Of a stretch of DNA of 64,000 nt, positions 8,880-16,527 are shown one piece after another. The notes under the pieces were generated by a model. The model was not told where the DNA came from. It saw only the letters and a list, made by a program, of their open reading frames with translations, and searched no databases. Origin of the DNA: Pedobacter jeongneungensis (GTDB lineage Bacteria; Bacteroidota; Bacteroidia; Sphingobacteriales; Sphingobacteriaceae); NCBI RefSeq assembly GCF_000633455.1, contig NZ_AYMG01000023.1:124001-188000 (forward strand), read 5' to 3'. The first letter of the stretch is position 1, and every line of letters starts with the position of its first letter. Position numbers and translations under genes: made by a program.

Positions 8880-9324
8880 TGATATTGTTGATCTGGATTT
8901 AGCCAAAACCCAAAGTAACTGGCGGCGTAAAAACTATCTGGATAAGATTTTTACTGATGAGGAACAGGTATTGATTTCATCGGCAAAAAACCCTGATGGT
9001 ATGGTGTGGCTGTTGTGGAGCATGAAAGAATCGGCCTATAAAATCCATAACCGTAAAACAGGTAACAGAAATTTTGCCCCTAAAATTTTGAAGTGTATTA
9101 TTCATTCAAATATTGATGGAGAGGTAAATATTGATGGAGATACCTATTTCACCAAAAGTAATATTCAAACACCTTTTGTTCATACCATTGCCTCTCCTGT
9201 TTACAACCACTTAGAAGAGATTAAAATCTCGATTTTTGAAGCTCCGAATCATATTTTCGATTATAAAAGCACTAAACCAAGTTGTGTGAGCCACCACGGA
9301 AGGTATTTGGCTTTGGTTTATTAA
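8869..9324 (+). CDS. 4'-phosphopantetheinyl transferase (AcpS-like)
   Basis: A 151-residue member of the 4'-phosphopantetheinyl transferase superfamily. The magnesium-binding motif GNDIVDL is at residues 3-9 and the second motif WSMKESAYK at 50-58 with Glu54. It would activate the operon's ACP by attaching phosphopantetheine from CoA to Ser41. It starts inside the ACP gene (11-base overlap) and is the last gene of the seven-gene operon. A dedicated transferase fits an ACP whose attachment motif (NSA, not DSL) departs from the norm. Confidence 0.88.
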   Translation: MLGNDIVDLDLAKTQSNWRRKNYLDKIFTDEEQVLISSAKNPDGMVWLLWSMKESAYKIHNRKTGNRNFAPKILKCIIHSNIDGEVNIDGDTYFTKSNIQTPFVHTIASPVYNHLEEIKISIFEAPNHIFDYKSTKPSCVSHHGRYLALVY

Positions 9325-9697
9325 AGGATTAACTACTATACCATCCTTAACGTCCCGTTAAAATCTTCTTAAATCTGCGGCAGTTTTCTTTGTAATCTAT
9401 GGGTACGCACTAACTTAAATAGTATAATCCATTATGGGAGATATTTGGTTTTCGGCTTATTAATTAAAGAGTTGACAACTTTCTTACCACCCTGCTTTTA
9501 AAGTTGTCAACTCTTCTTATCAACGTTTTTTCCCGCAGATTTAAAATGATAAAAAACGCAGATTAAACAGATAAGGGTTTTTAGATTTTCCCTAGTTAGT
9601 AGGGTATTTATTCAGCATCGCTTTTATTCAAGCTGCAAAGAATATTTTTTGATTATCATCATCTCTACCGCAATGAAGAAATTTTCAAACTATGCAA
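9325..9697. other. Intergenic region after the polyketide operon
   Basis: No ORF that I can support. It holds the strong inverted repeat at 9467-9515 and degenerate cgcagatt-containing repeats around 9528-9570, a kind of intergenic sequence familiar from Bacteroidota genomes. Confidence 0.5.
9467..9515. repeat. Perfect 16-bp inverted repeat, 17-base loop
   Basis: The arms AAGAGTTGACAACTTT (9467-9482) and AAAGTTGTCAACTCTT (9500-9515) are exactly complementary. It lies 142 bases after the last gene of the polyketide operon. A short T-rich stretch comes about 15 bases later, not directly after the stem, so it could be an operon-end structure, an operator pair or a mobile hairpin. Confidence 0.85.
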
Positions 9698-9829
9698 TTA
9701 TTTCTTTACTTCTATCTTATGAAGATCAAAATCTGCCGCAATGCTGCGTCCTAAAGATTCGGCTATTTCACCAAAGAGAAGAACCATTAAAACAATGCTC
9801 CAGATTATAGATAATGTCTTTTTTTCCAT
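9698..9829 (-). CDS. Possible 43-residue single-pass membrane peptide
   Basis: An ATG at 9829 opens a 43-codon frame ending in TAA at 9698. The peptide begins MEKKTLSIIWSIVLMVLLFG, a positively charged start and a hydrophobic helix, and ends in a charged tail (DLHKIEVKK). The start is preceded by an A-rich stretch, as is common in Bacteroidota. No homologue comes to mind and no clear promoter is visible. It is on the opposite strand to both neighbours. A chance frame cannot be excluded. Confidence 0.35.
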   Translation of the reverse strand: MEKKTLSIIWSIVLMVLLFGEIAESLGRSIAADFDLHKIEVKK

Positions 9830-9988
9830 AGTAGTAATTTTTTTTAAAAATGGTTGATGAGATTAGTTGTTTTATTTTTAAATTAAGCTAATATAACGAA
9901 TAATTGTTTGATACCACAATTCCGATTTAGGCAGATTTTAACCATATCTTCTTTAAAATTACCCGTTCCATAATCCAGTTTCCACAGT

Positions 9989-9998
9989 CAAACGTTTG
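9989..9998. promoter_or_regulatory. Palindromic operator-like site CAAACGTTTG upstream of pruA
   Basis: A perfect 10-base palindrome 28 bases before the -33 element of the pruA promoter. The same palindrome, with a nearly identical right flank (CTCTGTT here, CTTTGTT there), lies upstream of the 63735 gene. AACGTT-centred palindromes are typical LacI-family operators, but no LacI gene is in the window. Confidence 0.4.
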
Positions 9999-10025
9999 CT
10001 CTGTTTTCTTTACAGAATTATAGAA

Positions 10026-10053
10026 TTGCCTAGCTCAAAAAGCCTTATCTTTG
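10026..10053 (+). promoter_or_regulatory. Bacteroidota-type promoter of pruA
   Basis: TTG at 10026-10028, a 17-base spacer, and TATCTTTG at 10046-10053 match the Bacteroidota sigma-ABfr consensus (TTG at -33, TAnnTTTG at -7). The gene start at 10076 lies 22 bases beyond, giving a short leader. Confidence 0.75.
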
Positions 10054-10075
10054 TGCAAATCATAAAAAATAAAAT

Positions 10076-11710
10076 ATGCTTAAAGGATTTTTTAACGTAC
10101 CCACTCCGGTAAACGAACCTATATTAAATTATGGCCCAGGCAGTAAAGAACGTGCACTTTTAAAAGAAGCACTTGCCGAGGCTCGCGCTCAGCAACAGGA
10201 TATTCCGATGTATATTGGCGGCAAACAAGTTCATACCACCAAAAAAGGTAAAGTTGTTCCTCCACACGATCACCAACATATTTTAGCCCAATTTAGCATT
10301 GGCGATAAAACACATATTACACAGGCCATTGATGCTGCTTTAGCGGCAAAACAAGACTGGGAAAACCTGGCCTGGGAACACCGCGCTGCTATTTTCTTAA
10401 AGGCTGCCGATCTGATTGCCGGTAAATACCGTTATAAATTAAACGCTGCAACCATGTTGGGTCAAAGCAAAAATGCTTACCAGGCCGAAATTGATGCGGC
10501 TTGCGAGCTGATCGATTTCTTACGTTTTAACGTAAGTTATATGGTTGATATTTACAAACAACAACCTCCTGTTTCGCCACGCGGAAGCTGGAACCGTGTA
10601 GAGCAGCGCCCTTTAGAAGGTTTTGTTTTTGCCCTTACCCCTTTTAACTTTACAGCAATTGCAGCTAATTTACCAGCATCTGCAGCCATGATGGGTAATG
10701 TTGTGGTTTGGAAACCAGCTGATACACAAGTGTACGCTGCCAACCTTTTAATGGAAATTTTCCGCGAAGCGGGTGTACCTGATGGGGTAATCAATTTGGT
10801 ATATGCCGACGGTCCTGAAACTGGAGAGGTTATTTTTAACCACCCTGATTTTGCAGGTATTCACTTTACCGGTTCTACCAAAGTGTTTCAGGAAATCTGG
10901 AAAACCATCGGAACCAATATCCACAAATACAAATCATATCCACGTATTGTGGGCGAAACCGGTGGTAAAGATTTTATCCTTGTCCACCCATCCGCACAAA
11001 CAAAAGTAGCGAGCACCGCCATTGTTCGTGGTGCATTCGAATACCAGGGACAAAAATGTTCTGCGGCCAGCCGTGTGTACATTGCAGAAAGCCTTTGGCC
11101 AGAAATTAAAGAACAGATGTTAGCTGATCTTGCAACCTTTAAAATGGGCGGAACGGAAGATTTCAGCAATTTTATCAATGCTGTTATCGACGAGCGTTCG
11201 TTCGATAAATTATCAAAATACATCGATCAGGCTAAAAAAGATAAAGGTGTAGAAATTATTGCTGGTGGTAACTACGATAAATCTAAAGGTTATTTCATCG
11301 TACCAACCATTTTAGTGGTTGATGATCCGAAATATACTACCATGAGCGAAGAGTTGTTCGGTCCTGTTTTAACCGTTTATGTTTACGCTGATAAGGATTT
11401 CGACCAGGTTTTAGAATTGATTGATACCACTTCGCCTTATGCTTTAACCGGTGCTTTAATTGCTCAGGACAGGTATGCGATTGAAAAAGCCAGCCACGCT
11501 TTGCGTAACTCAGCGGGTAACTTCTACATCAACGATAAATGTACTGGTGCCGTTGTAGGTCAGCAGCCATTTGGTGGTGCAAGAGGTTCGGGTACTAACG
11601 ATAAAGCAGGATCGATGATCAATTTATTGCGTTGGGTATCTCCACGTACCATTAAAGAGGTTTTCGAATCGCCAACTGATTACCGTTACCCATTCTTAGC
11701 GGAAGATTAA
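10076..11710 (+). CDS. pruA: L-glutamate gamma-semialdehyde dehydrogenase (P5C dehydrogenase)
   Basis: Oxidises glutamate semialdehyde (from proline via pyrroline-5-carboxylate) to glutamate with NAD, the second step of proline breakdown, in the cytoplasm. The 544-residue protein is a single-domain enzyme of the human ALDH4A1 type, without a fused PutA proline dehydrogenase. Catalytic residues are visible: Glu294 in VGETGGKD and Cys328 in YQGQKCSAASR; FVLTPFNFTA-like (FALTPFNFTAI) and FTGSTKVF are the cofactor-side motifs. It is a single-gene unit with its own promoter at 10026-10053 and an intrinsic terminator at 11724-11754. No proline dehydrogenase is nearby. Confidence 0.95.
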   Translation: MLKGFFNVPTPVNEPILNYGPGSKERALLKEALAEARAQQQDIPMYIGGKQVHTTKKGKVVPPHDHQHILAQFSIGDKTHITQAIDAALAAKQDWENLAWEHRAAIFLKAADLIAGKYRYKLNAATMLGQSKNAYQAEIDAACELIDFLRFNVSYMVDIYKQQPPVSPRGSWNRVEQRPLEGFVFALTPFNFTAIAANLPASAAMMGNVVVWKPADTQVYAANLLMEIFREAGVPDGVINLVYADGPETGEVIFNHPDFAGIHFTGSTKVFQEIWKTIGTNIHKYKSYPRIVGETGGKDFILVHPSAQTKVASTAIVRGAFEYQGQKCSAASRVYIAESLWPEIKEQMLADLATFKMGGTEDFSNFINAVIDERSFDKLSKYIDQAKKDKGVEIIAGGNYDKSKGYFIVPTILVVDDPKYTTMSEELFGPVLTVYVYADKDFDQVLELIDTTSPYALTGALIAQDRYAIEKASHALRNSAGNFYINDKCTGAVVGQQPFGGARGSGTNDKAGSMINLLRWVSPRTIKEVFESPTDYRYPFLAED

Positions 11711-11723
11711 TATTTATTATATC

Positions 11724-11754
11724 AAGGCCAGGCAATTATTGTCTGGCCTTTTTT
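11724..11754 (+). terminator. Intrinsic terminator of pruA
   Basis: AAGGCCAG (11724-11731) pairs with CTGGCCTT (11743-11750) around an 11-base loop, and the stem runs straight into a T-tract. It lies 14 bases after the pruA stop. Confidence 0.9.
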
Positions 11755-11781
11755 ATGCCTAACCGAATAGCCTTTCTAACC

Positions 11782-13290
11782 ATGAACCACAAATTTTTAC
11801 TCTCCTTATTTGTCTTTTTGGCAAGCTTTAACTTTTATGCATCTGCACAAAAGAAACCCAATGTTATTATTATTTACGCTGATGATTTGGGCTATGGCGA
11901 CCTTAGCTGCTATGGTGCAACAAAAATTAAAACGCCAAATATTGATGCCTTGGCCAAACAAGGCTTAAGGTTTACCAATGGACATTGCACGGCTTCTACC
12001 TGTACACCTTCGCGTTATTCGTTAATGACAGGGAGGTATGCCTGGCGCAAAAAGGGAACTGGTGTTTTACCCGGCGATGCGGCATTGATTGTCCCAACAG
12101 ATAACAGTTCACTCCCATCAATTTTCCAGCAGGCGGGTTATAAAACCGGCTTGGTTGGTAAATGGCATTTAGGTTTGGGCACTGCGGTAGAAAAAGACTG
12201 GAACAAGGAGGTAAAACCAGGTCCAAAAGAAGTAGGTTTTGATTATTCTTTTATTTTTCCGGCCACTGCCGATAGGGTGCCAACCGTTTTTATGGAAAAT
12301 CAATTGGTGGTAGGTTTAGATGCAAATGATCCGATTACGGTAGATTATAAAAACCCGGTGGGTACCGATCCAACAGGAAAAGATCATCCTGAACTGTTAA
12401 AAATGCCTGCAGAACAGAATCACGGTCATAACATGACGATTGTAAACGGCATCGGCCGTATTGGTTACATGCAAGGTGGAAAACTGGCCCGCTGGACCGA
12501 TGAAGAATTACCTTTTACCTTTTTAACTAAAGCCAAAAACTTTATCGAAGACAATAAAGAGCAACCATTTTTTCTGTACTATGCCTTAACCGAACCGCAT
12601 GTACCGCGCTTACCTGCCACCATGTTTAAAGGTAAAAGCGAACTGGGCTACCGTGGCGATGTAATTTTACAACTCGACTGGGCCGTTGGCGAAATCACCA
12701 AACAACTGAAATACCTGGGTCTGGATAAAAACACGATGATTATTTTCAGCAGTGATAATGGTCCGGTAATTATGGATGGCTATGAAGATCAGGGCGCTGA
12801 AAAACTGAACGGACATACACCTGCAGGCCCGTTAAGAGGTGGGAAGTACAGCATTTTAGAAGGTGGTACCCGAGAACCTTTTATCATTTCGTGGCCGGCG
12901 AAAATAAAACCCGGCGTTTCTGATGCACTGGTATCACAGATTGATTTTCTGGCGTCTTTTGCCAGTTTCTTCAACATCGAAAGTAAAAATGCAATTGACA
13001 GTAAAAATGTATGGAATGCCTTTATTGGAAAAGACCAGAAGGGGCGTGATTTTTTTATCGAACAGAGCGGCCAACTGGCCATAGTTAAAGACCAGTGGAA
13101 ATACATCAGGCCATCAAAAGGAGAAGCTTATTACAAACTTCCCCATACCGATACCGGCAACCTGCCAAACGCCCAATTATATAATTTAAGCGATGATGTG
13201 GGCGAAAAGAATAACCTTGCGTTAAAATATCCTGAAAAAATAAAAGAACTGGAAGCTTTATTAAGTGCTGAGGAAGCGAAGACGAAGTAA
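11782..13290 (+). CDS. Secreted sulfatase (arylsulfatase family)
   Basis: Hydrolyses sulfate esters, probably on polysaccharides, in the periplasm or outside the cell. The chosen ATG at 11782 gives MNHKFLLSLFVFLASFNFYASAQ, a clear signal peptide; an in-frame ATG at 11755 lies inside the pruA terminator and would spoil it. The mature protein begins with PNVIIIYADDLGYGDLSCYG, the metal-binding start of sulfatases. Cys74 in CTPSR is the residue converted to formylglycine, and GKWHLG follows near 127-132. The 502-residue length is normal. No anaerobic sulfatase maturase or formylglycine-generating enzyme lies in the window. It faces the fucose locus across a repeat, so sulfated fucose glycans are a reasonable but unproved substrate. 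Confidence 0.92.
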   Translation: MNHKFLLSLFVFLASFNFYASAQKKPNVIIIYADDLGYGDLSCYGATKIKTPNIDALAKQGLRFTNGHCTASTCTPSRYSLMTGRYAWRKKGTGVLPGDAALIVPTDNSSLPSIFQQAGYKTGLVGKWHLGLGTAVEKDWNKEVKPGPKEVGFDYSFIFPATADRVPTVFMENQLVVGLDANDPITVDYKNPVGTDPTGKDHPELLKMPAEQNHGHNMTIVNGIGRIGYMQGGKLARWTDEELPFTFLTKAKNFIEDNKEQPFFLYYALTEPHVPRLPATMFKGKSELGYRGDVILQLDWAVGEITKQLKYLGLDKNTMIIFSSDNGPVIMDGYEDQGAEKLNGHTPAGPLRGGKYSILEGGTREPFIISWPAKIKPGVSDALVSQIDFLASFASFFNIESKNAIDSKNVWNAFIGKDQKGRDFFIEQSGQLAIVKDQWKYIRPSKGEAYYKLPHTDTGNLPNAQLYNLSDDVGEKNNLALKYPEKIKELEALLSAEEAKTK

Positions 13291-13327
13291 GAGAAATGGT
13301 ATTCAACAGCAATTGATATAGAATAAT

Positions 13328-13425
13328 CGTCATTGCGAGGAGGCTTTTTCAGCCAACGAAGCAATCTTTCATACCCGCGAGTCTTACACCAAAGATTGCT
13401 TCGTCGTTCCTCCTCAGCAATGACG
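13328..13425. repeat. Imperfect palindrome between convergent genes
   Basis: CGTCATTGCGAGGAGG (13328-13343) pairs with CCTCCTCAGCAATGACG (13409-13425) with one bulge, and inner parts (ACGAAGCAATCTTT and AAAGATTGCTTCGT) pair again, giving a long hairpin. It lies between the ends of the sulfatase and AraC genes. Short palindromes that open with GTCAT and close with ATGAC recur through the window. Confidence 0.85.
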
Positions 13426-13467
13426 ACCCCTCTAGAGGAATCTCTGAATAAAGCATAGCCAGAAGTA

Positions 13468-14346
13468 CTAATCCACCACCAACATCTTCTTATACTCCTT
13501 CGGCGTAACCCCTTTAGCCTGTTTAAAAAACTTATTAAAGTTAGAAAGGTTGTTAAAACCACAAGCATAAGCCAGTTCACTGATCTGCTGATCGCTTTGT
13601 GCCATTAATTTACAGGCATGGCCTATTCTTACCTCATTTACAAAACTTACAAATGTTTTTTGCGTGCGGTTTTTAAAATAGCGGCAAAAGGCCTGCTTAT
13701 TCATATTCGTCATCTCGGCCGCAGCACTCAATAAAATCTCCTGATTAAAATGATCAAAAACATACTTTAAAATTTTATCCATCCTGTCGTTATCCTTCAA
13801 CTGATAATTATTGGTGTAACCCGGACTGGTTAAAAATTTGTAATCCTTAGTGGAACAAAGCAGGTTTAAAATTTCCAGCACACTTATTAAACGTTCAATT
13901 TCTTCTGTCTGTAATGCTGCTTTCAGCATCAGTTCCTTTAACCGGTTCTTTACCCCATTGCCAAATTTCATTCCCCGTTTGGCCAGTTGAAAAAAGTTTT
14001 TAATCCGCTGGATATTATCCGGCTCCTTAAAAAGATCAAGGACTTTATCAGGATGTATAAAGATTGAAATTGAGCGGGCATGCGGTTGCGGATCAACCGC
14101 GTTAAAGTATTGGTTACTGTTATGCCACACGTGCGGTAAATTAGAACCCACCAAAATGAGTTCATCAGAACCAAAATTTTCGATACTATCGCCAATCATA
14201 CGCCGCCCCTCACTTTCTAACGTATAGGTAAGCTGACATTCCTCGTGAAAGTGAAATTCAGTAGAAAAATACGGCGCATCAACTACCTTTAAGCCATAGG
14301 TATCGTTTACTTTTCCATCTAATATTTTAGCAAAAATGGGTTTCAT
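13468..14346 (-). CDS. AraC-family transcriptional regulator, probable L-fucose locus regulator
   Basis: A 292-residue protein with an N-terminal cupin sensor domain (HFHEECQLTYTLESEGRRMI, LILVGSNLPHVWHN) and a C-terminal double helix-turn-helix of the AraC/XylS type (ISELAYACGFNNLSNFNKFFKQAKGVTPKEYKKM near the end). It is transcribed away from the fucose operon, with 172 bases between the two starts, so it most likely senses a sugar and activates that operon and perhaps itself. The inducer is inferred to be L-fucose or a derivative from the neighbours. Confidence 0.9.
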   Translation of the reverse strand: MKPIFAKILDGKVNDTYGLKVVDAPYFSTEFHFHEECQLTYTLESEGRRMIGDSIENFGSDELILVGSNLPHVWHNSNQYFNAVDPQPHARSISIFIHPDKVLDLFKEPDNIQRIKNFFQLAKRGMKFGNGVKNRLKELMLKAALQTEEIERLISVLEILNLLCSTKDYKFLTSPGYTNNYQLKDNDRMDKILKYVFDHFNQEILLSAAAEMTNMNKQAFCRYFKNRTQKTFVSFVNEVRIGHACKLMAQSDQQISELAYACGFNNLSNFNKFFKQAKGVTPKEYKKMLVVD

Positions 14347-14518
14347 AAATAGAAATTATTGTTTGGTCAATCTCAAAAGCAATCAATATTACCTAAATCA
14401 TATAACAATATAATAAAAAGAGCTAATATAACATCAGTATTAGCAAACCTCATTTCAGTGATTGCAAATTTTCATCAATAAATTAGCTGAAGATTAACCA
14501 AATATTAAAAACAGAGGC
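14347..14518. promoter_or_regulatory. Divergent control region of the fucose locus
   Basis: 172 AT-rich bases separate the AraC gene and the SDR gene, transcribed in opposite directions. The promoters and AraC sites must lie here. I could not pick out a convincing -7/-33 pair or a direct repeat by eye. Confidence 0.5.
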
Positions 14519-15283
14519 ATGCTCGAAAATAAAGTTGTCGTACTCACTGGCGGTGGGGATGGTATAGGCTGGGAATGCGCAAAAGCTTATGTAAAAGCCG
14601 GCGCCATCATCTGCATTATCGATAAAAATCCCTTAGCAGACGAAAAACTGAATGAACTCATCAACACCGAAAATTTAGTTATAACCTGCAATTTAATAAA
14701 CGAAACAACTGTTGCTGCGGCTTTTGATGCCATTGTTGAAAAATATGGCCGTATAGATGCCATTCATAACAATGCAGCCGTTGCTCATCCTTCAAAAACA
14801 TTAGATGAAACCACTAATTCAGAATGGGATTTATTGATGGATGTAAATTTAAAAAGCATCCTATATACCACCCGTTACGGGATAGCGCATTTAAAAAAAT
14901 CGCAGGGCTGTATTTTAAATACAAGTTCGGTGGTGGGTAGCATCGGGCAAGATAACCATGCGGTATATGTAGCCACCAAAGGGGCAATTAATGCACTTAC
15001 CAAAGCCATGGCCTTAGATTATGCTCCATTTAAGATCAGGGTAAATGCAGTATCACCAGCGGCAATAAATACACCAACACTACAAGCCTGGAGCCAGGAA
15101 CAACCCAATCAAAACGAAATTGAAACCTACCTTAATAAACTACAGCCTCTAGGCCATATGCCAGCAGGTGATGTAATTGCCGATGCCTGTGTTTTTCTTT
15201 TGAGCAATGCCGCCCGTTTTATTACGGGAATAATTTTACCTGTTAGTGGTGGCGCAGAACTAGGCTATAGAACTTTAATATAA
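14519..15283 (+). CDS. SDR-family dehydrogenase, probable L-fucose or 2-keto-3-deoxyfuconate dehydrogenase
   Basis: A 254-residue short-chain dehydrogenase. The cofactor motif TGGGDGIG is at residues 10-17, NNAA follows near 90-93, and the catalytic YVATK is at 150-154. It is the first gene of the fucose operon and ends seven bases before the L-fuconate dehydratase. In the non-phosphorylating fucose pathway two SDR enzymes are known: L-fucose dehydrogenase (first step) and 2-keto-3-deoxy-L-fuconate dehydrogenase (fourth step). Sequence alone does not tell which this is. Asp34-Lys35 after the second strand (CIIDKN) suggests NAD rather than NADP preference. Confidence 0.85.
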   Translation: MLENKVVVLTGGGDGIGWECAKAYVKAGAIICIIDKNPLADEKLNELINTENLVITCNLINETTVAAAFDAIVEKYGRIDAIHNNAAVAHPSKTLDETTNSEWDLLMDVNLKSILYTTRYGIAHLKKSQGCILNTSSVVGSIGQDNHAVYVATKGAINALTKAMALDYAPFKIRVNAVSPAAINTPTLQAWSQEQPNQNEIETYLNKLQPLGHMPAGDVIADACVFLLSNAARFITGIILPVSGGAELGYRTLI

Positions 15284-15290
15284 ATATAAC

Positions 15291-16508
15291 ATGATTGATA
15301 AAATACAGATACAGGATAAGAGGTTCGAACTTGCCACGGGTGCCGGAAGCGATGCGATACATAAAGATCCCCAATACTCTTACGCCGTTACACAATTGAC
15401 CGAAAATGGCAAAACAGGAACAGGTTTGGCTTTTACCCTTGGTGCAGGCAACGACCTGGTTTGCAGCGCTGCAAAATTTTATGCTGATACTTTAAAAGGA
15501 ATTGAAATAGAGGAGTTGATGGGTAATTTTGGTCAAACCTTTAAAACCTTATCAAACGAGCAACAATTTAGGTGGCTGGGGCCTCATAAGGGTGTAGTGC
15601 ATTTGGGCTTAGCCTCTGTAACCAATGCCTGTTTCGATCTTTGGGCTAAGAAAAGGAATGTCCCACTTTGGAAATTACTGATCGATTTAAGTCCTGAAGA
15701 AATTGTAAATACCCTCGACTTATCTTATCTGGAAGATGTGCTCACCAGAGACGAAGCCATCGAAATGTTGCAAAATCAGGTAGATTCGAAAAAATCGAGG
15801 ACAGGGATTCTGGAAACCGGTTATCCGGGCTACGATACCTCTGTCGGCTGGTTTAATTACGATGACGAAAAGGTACGCGAAAACTGCAAAAAAGCAATTG
15901 ATAATGGCTTTACCGCAATGAAACTGAAAGTGGGTTCAACTGATCCAAAGCGTGATATCCGCAGGGCGAATATTGTGAGGGAGGTTGCCGGAGAAACCTC
16001 AAAAGTAATGCTCGATGCCAACCAACAATGGACTTTACCACAGGCCATATCCATCTGTAATGAGCTAAAACAGATGAACCCTTACTGGGTTGAAGAACCT
16101 ACCCATCCTGACGATGTTTTAGCACACCAAACCCTGGCAAAAGCCATTGCGCCCGTAAAGCTGGCTTTGGGTGAACATGTTCCCAACCGTATTATTTTTA
16201 AGAATTATTTACAAACGGGCTGTACCAGTTTTGCACAGGTAGATGCGGTACGCGTTGGTGGGGTAAGTGAGTTTATCACCATCAGTTTAATGTGTAAAAA
16301 ATTTGGCGTTCCGGTAGTGCCACATGTTGGCGACATGGGCCAGCTGCACCAGCACCTCGTATTGTTTAACCACATTGCCATGGGCCACGAAGCCTTGTTT
16401 TTAGAACATATCCCCCATTTAAAACAACATTTTACAAATCCCATTAAAATTGAGAACGGCGTATACATTACCCCACAAGAAGCAGGAAGCAGTTGCGATT
16501 TAAAATAG
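15291..16508 (+). CDS. L-fuconate dehydratase (enolase superfamily)
   Basis: Removes water from L-fuconate to give 2-keto-3-deoxy-L-fuconate in the cytoplasm. The 405-residue protein has the mandelate-racemase-group layout. Catalytic and metal residues can be placed: Lys211-x-Lys213 in MKLKVG, Asp242 in LDANQQW, Glu268 in WVEEPTH, Glu295 in LGEHVPNR and His345 in VPHVGDM. The N-terminal stretch GSDAIHKDPQYSYA is characteristic of fuconate dehydratases rather than other acid-sugar dehydratases. It sits seven bases after the SDR gene and 19 before the symporter. The pair with fucosidases downstream strongly supports L-fucose as the sugar. Confidence 0.9.
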   Translation: MIDKIQIQDKRFELATGAGSDAIHKDPQYSYAVTQLTENGKTGTGLAFTLGAGNDLVCSAAKFYADTLKGIEIEELMGNFGQTFKTLSNEQQFRWLGPHKGVVHLGLASVTNACFDLWAKKRNVPLWKLLIDLSPEEIVNTLDLSYLEDVLTRDEAIEMLQNQVDSKKSRTGILETGYPGYDTSVGWFNYDDEKVRENCKKAIDNGFTAMKLKVGSTDPKRDIRRANIVREVAGETSKVMLDANQQWTLPQAISICNELKQMNPYWVEEPTHPDDVLAHQTLAKAIAPVKLALGEHVPNRIIFKNYLQTGCTSFAQVDAVRVGGVSEFITISLMCKKFGVPVVPHVGDMGQLHQHLVLFNHIAMGHEALFLEHIPHLKQHFTNPIKIENGVYITPQEAGSSCDLK

Positions 16509-16527
16509 ATTTTTAAAGAAACCAGAT

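Noticed and set aside
13131-13580. Minus-strand frame overlapping the sulfatase and AraC ends
   Set aside because: It runs antisense through the sulfatase 3' end and across a palindrome; the translation is low in protein-like features.
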